From Patiria miniata (lineage: Eukaryota; Echinodermata; Asteroidea; Valvatida; Asterinidae): a stretch of 64,000 nucleotides of DNA. Positions 57,467 through 64,000 of this stretch are shown in pieces. The DNA lies in the NCBI RefSeq assembly GCF_015706575.1, contig NW_024037059.1, positions 11,879,730 to 11,943,729 of the forward strand. The letters are read 5' to 3'. How positions within the stretch are numbered: the first letter of the stretch is position 1; every line of letters starts with the position of its first letter. The notes under the pieces were generated by a model. That model did not search any database, was not told the DNA's origin, and worked only from the letters and a program-made list of their open reading frames with translations. The translations under genes were made by a program, and so were the position numbers.

Positions 57467-57685
57467 ATGGATTCCGAGTCTGATTGTCGAGATTGCGAAG
57501 ACAGGATCGCAAGACTTGTTAATGATGCCGCACCGTGTGGGTTGAAAGACTCTGGTATGCTCAAAGTTATTGAAGACTACTTCCAAGATCTTGGTGAACA
57601 AGACTTGTCTGATTCCAACGATAGTGATGGGGTTGAACTTGACTCAAGCAGTGAAGATGAACTACCCATCAATCACGGAGCTATG
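57467..57685 (+). CDS. Probable first coding exon, acidic N-terminus
   Basis: ATG in good context (ATCATGG) opens a 73-codon frame (MDSESDCRDCEDRIARLVND, then DLSDSNDSDGVELDSSSEDE) ending at a consensus donor ATG|GTAAGT, phase 0. Acidic Ser-rich N-termini are usual in the mobile gene family whose later exons lie at 60885-62699, so I infer that it may be their first exon. Foreign repeats lie in the presumed intron. No known domain. Confidence 0.5.
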
Positions 57686-58170
57686 GTAAGTGTTTTGTTT
57701 AAGTTGGGAAAAGTATGTTGTTTGTAAAAAACTTGCACATAACATAGGACCAAAATCCAAAAATGTAAAAATACTGTTGTTAACTTCACCTTGCATTTAT
57801 GATTGACACTAACGTTATTTATTACATTAGGACCTACAGACACTAACGTTACAGTTAGACTAACGTGAGAAACAGAACTGTCAAACATGTCAAAACATTA
57901 AGTAAAAGTTTGACACTTACATGTAAACGTTAACGTTAGGTCTAACCAATAAAAATATAAGATGGGATGGAGTACAGTGTACGACCGCCACCTTTTCACT
58001 CTTTAAATTTAAGTAAATCATTTTAGCCAACGCATATTTATCGTTAATCGCAATCTGCGGTGTGAGTACAGAAGAGATAGAGAGCATCAGGTAACACAGA
58101 TTGTCATAACACATGCAACATCAGTCGGCCTAAAAAACATGTTAATAAAAAAAGGGGTGATTTACAATAA
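57686..58170. other. Intron-like gene-free stretch
   Basis: Contains repeated AACGTTA/TAACGTTA words (57808-57940). No gene seen. Confidence 0.4.
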
Positions 58171-58214
58171 GGCCAAAAAAAAAAGTCTCCGGTTTCTGGT
58201 ATGGAGCTTGCCCA
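58171..58214 (+). repeat. Partial copy of the 3777-3885 foldback
   Basis: GGCC, an A-run and AGTCTCCGGTTTCTGGTATG match the left end of the short foldback at 3777. It contains the first ATG of the following frame, so that ATG is not the ancestral start. Confidence 0.8.
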
Positions 58215-59155
58215 CCACCATGGCCACATCAAAGGAACACACCAATCTTTACCTATCCACCGACAAAACAATCAACTCTCTCGGTCAGTAATGTATGATC
58301 TGCAAGACCCCATCATTATTGGCGGTATCAGAGCCATGGGCATCATAAACACTCACATAACTGGACCAATCATGCGGATGCTGGACACGGAACACATTTC
58401 TGCGATACAAACAAGTGCCCACTACACAGATCTTCATACGTCAATAAGTCAATGGATGGTGGATCCGCAGCCACTGTTGGACTATAGTGCTGTCATGCTC
58501 GCGGATTTTGTCCCTGTAAGAGACGAGGTACATCAAGCGTTGTATGAGCCTGTAGAAGAGGAGATAGAATTTAATACAAGACAAGCTCTATCAATTATTC
58601 TACACAATGTGTATGTATGCATTGTAAGACAACTGAAAGATCATCTGCCAGGTGGAAAATTCCACCAACCAGGAGATCGTATTCATCAGGAGACAAAGTC
58701 TTTTCCTAAGGATAATGTCCCTGCTGAAAGGGTGTTTGCAGGGCTGGACTACTTGAAATGGAAAAGTTCAAACATTTCAGCGCTTGCAATGCAGGGGATC
58801 ATCATGTGGACGCAAAACAAAACATTGGACTTCCTGGACACCTGTGCGGATAGTGAAAAGGACGCTACAATCTACAAAGCTGCGAGAAATCAGAAAAAAA
58901 TTCAAAAAGCAGTATCAGGAAAAGGTACAGGGAATTAAAATTCAAAGACGTAAGGAGGTAGATGAACGAAAGAAAGCGCAAGAGGAAAAAGAACGGAAGC
59001 TAGTTGCCTTGACTATTGACAATACTGATAATGTCCTCAAAATTTGCGGTGCAATATGCAAGTCGGCAGAGGAGGTGGATGACTTGATAAGTAGCAAGCG
59101 ACACGAAGGTGATTCTTCTGTCAAGAAAGCTCTCCTCTCCCAGATCAAGTACTAA
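58210..59155 (+). pseudogene. C-terminal part of an unnamed repetitive mobile gene
   Basis: The frame to 58938 gives DPIIIGGIRAMGIINTHITG, LHTSISQWMVDPQPLL, VPVRDEVHQALYEP, LKDHLPGGKFHQPG, then VPAERVFAGLDYLKW and IIMWTQNKTLDFL. A second frame, overlapping near 58880 and running to 59155, gives a basic coiled coil (IRKKFKKQYQEKVQGIKIQR) and CGAICKSAEEVDDLIS. I recall the same sequence of motifs (ALGIIxxxVTGPxWR, HLPGGKY, ERDFAxLDRL, MxNNKTxxWL, then a K/E-rich tail) from a very abundant repetitive family in cnidarians and echinoderms. The move from one frame to the other at about 58880-58900 breaks the copy. The N-terminal part is missing. Function unknown; no catalytic motif is seen. Confidence 0.6.
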
Positions 59156-60401
59156 AAATCGGTTAATCGCGGATTGGTTAAAGGGTCATTGTTTTTTGTT
59201 TCATCAGGAGGATAGCCTCTAGGTGCAGATGAACTTGCATGTACATGTAGGTTGAAAGAAATTATCAACCGAATCGATAAACCGGTCATCAATGATTCAG
59301 ACATGTCAGAAGACAGTGCAGATGGGGACAAAGACAAAGAACAGAAGCTTTTCAGAGGACTTCACTAAGGACCAACCTCAAACATATGTGAAGCAAAATT
59401 TGGTGCAGAATGTCTGACGTTGGTTTTTTGGGGGGTCAAGTTATCGTAAAAAAACCCAATTTTTTTTTGCTTTTTGCAAGGGCTATATCTCATTCAATGA
59501 AGTTAATATGTAAGATTTTACATGAAAGTAGTTTCAATCGGGGGCTATTACAGGCAAAAAAATTGGTGAAAAAACTATTTTCAATTTTTGACTTACACAC
59601 CCCCCCCCCCCCCAACATTGGTCCAGATGAGTTTTGGGCCATTTTGGGGCCCCTCTGACTTAAAAATGAAACAAGCTACTTTCTTTCTGTCTAAATATTT
59701 GAAATCTACAGCAAAAAATAGTCCAGATTACCAAGTTTGAAATGTCTGGGGGGTATAGTTTCAAATATATGACCCTTTAAACATTGAATTTCGTGACGCG
59801 ACGCGCTTTTGGCCCCGCCCACCTCAAATTTCAAAATGCTGTTGCGCAAGAACGAAAAGTCGTAGAGACCCCAAATTTTTAGAATTTGCACTTCTGGTGA
59901 TGGTGTGCACCATTTGTTGAGTTGGCATAGAATGACCCTAGTGTAATCGACATTAGAAAAATTGCGCTTCGGAATCAGTTTCTTACGCAGCAGTTGCCAA
60001 CAAATTTAAATAACAAGTCTCACACTGCTTGACTAATATCTCTTTATAAAATACATGTACAGTACATCAAAGTACGCCTACATTACGTGCATGATCCCAA
60101 ACAGACTATTAGAACTACAGCTACATGTAAGTCTATTTTCTCAATGTCTCCACATACATGTATTTCCAATGAAGCAAAACATAGCTCTTAGACTACACAA
60201 CAGACCAGAGTTTTAGTACCATTTTTGTGTACCATCCATCCAGTTAGATATTTCCATCTGAAATGCAATCATCAATATCAGAATACCTTTAAAGCCTGGC
60301 TTATTTCAATTACATGTATATTGTATTGATGTCATGTACATAATCAACTATTAATACCTTCATTATGATGATTTCTAATGTCTCACATTATATTTATGCA
60401 G
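59156..60401. other. Gene-free stretch with a 16-bp C-run
   Basis: Includes the C-run near 59597-59613 and the GC-rich word GACGCGACGCGC near 59794. No supported gene. Probably intronic or intergenic. Confidence 0.45.
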
Positions 60402-60614
60402 GACGAACTACCACGACGTGTAAAAAACACCCAGTCAGTCAGGAACATCAAAGTAAAGGACGACAGTGGACAAATAAATGTTGCCTTATGGAACGATAAG
60501 GCAAAGAGCCTGGTCAAACTTGGAGATAAAGTGACAGTAACACATCTAAACACAAAACACAGCGACTTTCTCAAAGAAGTATCAGCTTCCTCAACAGTAA
60601 AAACAGCTATCGAG
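60402..60614 (+). CDS. OB-fold-like exon
   Basis: A 71-codon exon between TTATGCAG and the donor GAG|GTATGT, phase 0 at both ends. The product (DELPRRVKNTQSVRNIKVKD, DSGQINVALWNDKAKSL, VKLGDKVTVTHLNT) has the pattern of an OB fold as in RPA-like proteins: a basic strand, D-x-[ST]-G-x-I-x-V-x-L-W, then L-x-x-G-D-x-V. OB folds of this kind bind single-stranded nucleic acid. If it splices straight to the exon at 60885, the frame continues for ten codons (HEHLQVDCTV) and stops, so it would be the end of its own protein rather than the start of the next. Confidence 0.6.
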
Positions 60615-60884
60615 GTATGTATCTTAAATCATTCTATGTGTTGAGGTGGGGACAAACATCGTTTTCATCACTTGCTTTAATGCTTCACACAAAAGTTAAT
60701 CCACATTTTCTGATTTTTCCTAATGTTGCTAGTTGCTATTTTTGCAAGAACTTCTATTTTAATAGGCAAGGGCATAGTTGACTTGTTTCCAACTACAGTA
60801 CATTAGGCTAAAGTAATGATTGTAAATTGCTCGGTGCCAGGGCATTGTATTAAAAACACAGGCACATTTTATTTTTTATTTTAG

Positions 60885-62699
60885 CATGAGCATCTACAAG
60901 TTGACTGCACTGTCTAAACATTACAAAGAGAATGGCTGCGTTGCACGAAGACACAAGAATCAGGGCGCCGTCTTCAGGAATCACTTGACATACGATGGCC
61001 GTCTGAGGGCACAGACATTCATAAAGAATTATGCCGAAGTGAACGCCATCCTGCTACCTGGTTGCATTCCAGGCTATGCACGGGACATCAAGCTGCTTCC
61101 ATCCCATGAGACGAAAGCTAATGTATGGAGGAAATACATGTACAAGGCAGCTATGGAGGAATCTGGTAAGCAAATTTCTTAGTGCCAATTGAGATGGTTC
61201 TTAGAGATGGTTTGCTTTTTTAATTGAACAAAATCAAAAAAGGTTTATGTGTTGTAACTGATAGAAAGGCAGCAGTAATTTACAACGGATACCTAGAACC
61301 ATGCTTTAATAATATCTTCATGTATGTGAAATAAAATTAATAACATTTAATCCATTTTCTGGTTTCTCGTTCGTAGATTTCAGATCAATCGGCAAGTCAA
61401 CCTTTCGAAAGCTGTGGAACGTGACCAGCCCTTTCATCATCTGCTGCAAACCAATGTCAGATGTTTGCTGGGTTTGCCAGCACAACAATAGTCTGCTATA
61501 CAAATCTGCGAATCTGTCTGATGCGGAGAAGTCTGACCGTTGCAGAGCACAGCAAAACCATCTGGAGAAGGTAGCCATGGAGCGGGACCTGTACAGGCAG
61601 CAGTCAGGAACAGCAAAGGCCTCAGCAGAACAGCAGGGCATCAGAGGTCTGGGCAGAAATGCTCCTTGTAGTCGCAACATGGAGATGCACTACTCCTTTG
61701 ATTTCGCCCAGCAAGTCAACTATCCTTCCGATCCACTTCAGCAAGGGCCAGTTTACTTCTTGACCGGGAGGAAGTGTGGTATCTTTGGAGTTCACTGTGA
61801 GGGTACTACTAAGCAGGTGAACTACCTAGTGGACGAGGCAGTGTCCATTTCCAAGGGGAGCAGTGCTGTTATCAGCTATATTCATCATTTTTTTGCCAGT
61901 TATGGTCTTGGTGAGACCAAGGTACATGTACATCTCCACTGTGATAACTGCAGCGGTCAGAATAAAAACAGTATGATGATGTGGTACATCCTGTGGAGGT
62001 GTACATGTATGCATGGGCTGCACTCATCTGTAGAGCTCCATTTCATGGTAGTTGGGCATACCAAATTCGCACCAGATTGGTGTTTTGGTTTGCTTAAACA
62101 GAGGTACAGGAAGACCCCGGTATCCAGCTTGGCGGAGATGGTTGGTGTGGTGACAGAGAGTACCCCGTCTGGGATCAACATCCCCCAGCTGGTAGGCGAC
62201 GAGGCAGGCAACATCAATGTCAACCAGTATGACTGGCAGGAATTCCTGTCGCCAAGCTTTCTTCAAGCCCCTCGTTGGAATCAAAAGTCAACAACACTTC
62301 CAGTGAGTACATTTGTTTGTAATAATAAATGCAGAAATGCAATCCCAGTTTGACCGTTGTGTTAGAATGGAATAAGACTGATAAAAGATCCATTTTGTAT
62401 AACACATTTCCATCCGATGAGCCAATAATTTAACTTATTGAAACTTCATTTTTTTATTGAAGATTTTCTTCAGATGAACCGGGAGTTGTATATGCACGCA
62501 AGACCTTGACAGATCCGGAAACACGCTATCAGCTGTTGAAGTCAGCTGCCAGATTGCCACCGGCGGAATTACCAGAGCCCCAAATCACCCCAGGCTTGGA
62601 TGCGAAGCGGCAGTGGTTCTCTACGAGAAAATCCGAGAGTTCTGTAGCGTCGACACGAGAGATACAGTGTGCCCAATGCCAGAGATGTCAAAGCCATAG
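60885..62699 (+). CDS. Multi-exon gene with HCDNCSGQNKN motif, probable mobile-element protein
   Basis: Exon 60885-61165 (ATG at 60886) and exon 61377-62302 join in phase (G|AT). The product runs MSIYKLTALSKHYKENGCVA, RRHKNQGAVF, FIKNYAEVNAILLPG, then a Cys pair (DVCWVCQHNNSL), a charged helix, HYSFDFAQQVNYPSDP, VYFLTGRKCGIFGVHCEGT, VHLHCDNCSGQNKN, HFMVVGHTKFAPDWCFGLLK and DWQEFLSPSF. The conserved Asp, Asn, His and Glu-like positions suggest a DDE/RNase-H-like nuclease, but that is inference. The last coding part lies at about 62463-62699 (DEPGVVYARKTLTDPETRYQ, GLDAKRQWF). There the usual family ending (LYEKIREFC ... CPMPEMSKP, stop at 62697-62699) reads one frame off, through an indel near 62620. 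I could not fit the last intron in phase. The family is repeated in many animal genomes. Confidence 0.65.
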
Positions 62700-62913
62700 T
62701 TTCCTAATTTTTGTTTTTAAAACACTGTTTTGGGTCATGTAAAACTGAAAGTTGGGGAAAACGTTCATTTCAAGACCTTGAATGCTTGCTTTTTTTAAAC
62801 TCTAAATCATGCATTTTTTTGGCAATATCAAAAACAGAAATTCCGCCTTAAAGAAGTAATGAACAAATGTTTTGGTATTTTTACCCTGAAACAATTTTCA
62901 ATAACATTCATAA
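62700..62913. other. Short gene-free stretch
   Basis: Nothing supported; AT-rich. Confidence 0.4.
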
Positions 62914-63076
62914 GGGAATAACAGTGTGAGGAGCCGGACTTCACTGCGTGATAATGACCGGGTGTGGGGGTGACCACTGTTAATGGACCGAGACGAAGTC
63001 GAGGTCCATTAACAGCGGTCACCCACACACCCGGTCATTATCACAGTGAAGACCGGATCCTCACACTGTTATTCCC
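62914..63076. repeat. Long foldback (arms about 75 bp)
   Basis: GGGAATAACAGTGTGAGGA at 62914 pairs with TCCTCACACTGTTATTCCC ending at 63076. Pairing continues through GGTCATTATCAC and GGTCACC to the centre near 62995 (GAGACGAAGTCGA). A few mismatches only. Non-coding. Confidence 0.9.
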
Positions 63077-63766
63077 ATTAATAAATACCTTTTTAATGAA
63101 ATAAACAGTTAAAATGCTCCAATTTTGTGACTTTTTTTCCGGCGATATTTCCATACTTTTTTGTGTTCATGTTCATGGGCCATATTTGAGCTTAACAGCT
63201 ATAACAACGTAAACTCAACTTCAGAAACTGCTGCCGTAGCAAAACAAATTACAACAATGTTTTCATATCTTTACCTGATGGAGGAAGTTGAAATCTCGTT
63301 TACACATTCCTTGTGTCCGGAATTACAAAGATGCTTGGTTTAGGAAAGGTAAATATGTCGGTGGGTGAAGTGTTCAAAGAAAATAAATCGTAGATCTACG
63401 CTTTCGTCGTAAACATCCTCAGTATATACTGCACTGCTGTACGATCCCGATGTCGTTTCAAAACTTCCTTACGCGCACGCACGCACGCATCCCTAGCAAC
63501 TGTGTTGCGTATGCACGCATCAGTCTCACGCGATGGGGGTTGAGCGCATGTACAGTGCTCTATTGTTACAAGCTACCGCAGGACTGTTACTATATTTTGA
63601 CCAATCATTGGCTTGCATGGGGCTGAACGGGGCTTGATCAATGCTGGTTCAGGGGCCATTTATTCGCTTGATCTTTGAAGCCGGTCCATTATCACCGTTA
63701 ATGCCCGGCCACGTGATCGAGTCTCGACCAATCAGAAACCATCAACTCTCCAAGGTATTTATTAAT
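63077..63766. mobile_element. TIR-bounded non-coding element next to the foldback
   Basis: ATTAATAAATACCTT (63077-63091) and its exact inverse AAGGTATTTATTAAT (63752-63766) bound ~690 bp without coding potential. The interior has an ACGC microsatellite (about 63472-63491). Words of the foldback reappear near its right end (GGTCCATTATCACCGTTAAT). It may form one composite MITE with 62914-63076. Confidence 0.6.
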
Positions 63767-64000
63767 GATCTATAATGCTTGTGAAGAGATGTATTAATTG
63801 ACAAATTATGTTGAACTGTTCTTGGGGGGAAACAAATTCCCAAAATTTCAGGATTTTTTTTTCTGGTTTTTTTTTTTACAAAAAAACCACATTTTTCACG
63901 GAATTTTTTTTTATATAGTTATTTAACAATTTAATTAAACCAGAGCAATTAAGGGACATTAAAATTGTTGATTAAGTTCAACAGGTCAGAATCACATCTT
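63767..64000. other. Window end, gene-free
   Basis: AT-rich with T-runs. Nothing supported. Confidence 0.4.

Overview
This is animal nuclear DNA, most likely from a marine invertebrate such as a lancelet, hemichordate, echinoderm or mollusc. The reasons are AT-rich non-coding stretches, spliced genes with GT-AG introns, many TACATGTA-type words, and a dense mix of eukaryotic DNA transposons, foldback elements and minisatellites. There are no operons, no bacterial genes, no rRNA or tRNA, and no CRISPR array. The exact taxon cannot be settled from the sequence alone.

Layout. 1-9.7 kb holds no convincing gene: a 144-bp tandem duplication, CA-rich satellite, foldbacks, a perfect 34-bp palindrome and a diverged ~130-bp satellite. 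9.7-14.3 kb carries two exon-like coding pieces (a transposon-associated domain and a Tudor-like first exon) and a relic with a QVDFSENY motif. 14.6-25.6 kb is a tandem array of four copies of a dead MULE-type transposase unit with a SWIM finger. It is arranged as two dimers, and every second unit carries pieces of a second MULE family (PHD-like finger, FLYWCH finger, transposase). 26-33.4 kb holds a broken multi-domain mobile gene (OTU peptidase-like part, Cys-rich CXC-like tail) and the N-terminal part of a tyrosine-recombinase-like gene. 34.5-36 kb has duplicated chromodomain fragments.

37-48.7 kb contains a transposase-like gene present twice, 10.1 kb apart. Between the two copies lie a BEN-domain gene whose five exons splice perfectly in phase, the C-terminal half of a tyrosine-recombinase/Myb-like gene split by an inverted-repeat element, and a 72-bp satellite with a LINE tail inserted in it. 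48.7-55.7 kb is a PHD-FLYWCH-MULE transposon into which a young Ty3/Gypsy (Mag-like) LTR element has inserted; its two 139-bp LTRs look identical and it is flanked by a 5-bp target duplication. 57.4-62.7 kb has an acidic first exon, an OB-fold exon and a well-preserved multi-exon gene with an HCDNCSGQNKN motif, plus an unrelated repetitive ORF in between. The window ends with a large foldback and a TIR-bounded element.

How it fits together: nearly everything coding here belongs to mobile families, in states from intact (Gypsy) to dead and amplified (the MULE array). The BEN gene is the best candidate for a functioning host-type gene, although BEN domains also occur in mobile elements. The most unusual structures are the dimeric array of a dead transposase, the minisatellite-bearing foldbacks, and the satellite that appears related to an inverted-repeat element lying inside a recombinase gene.
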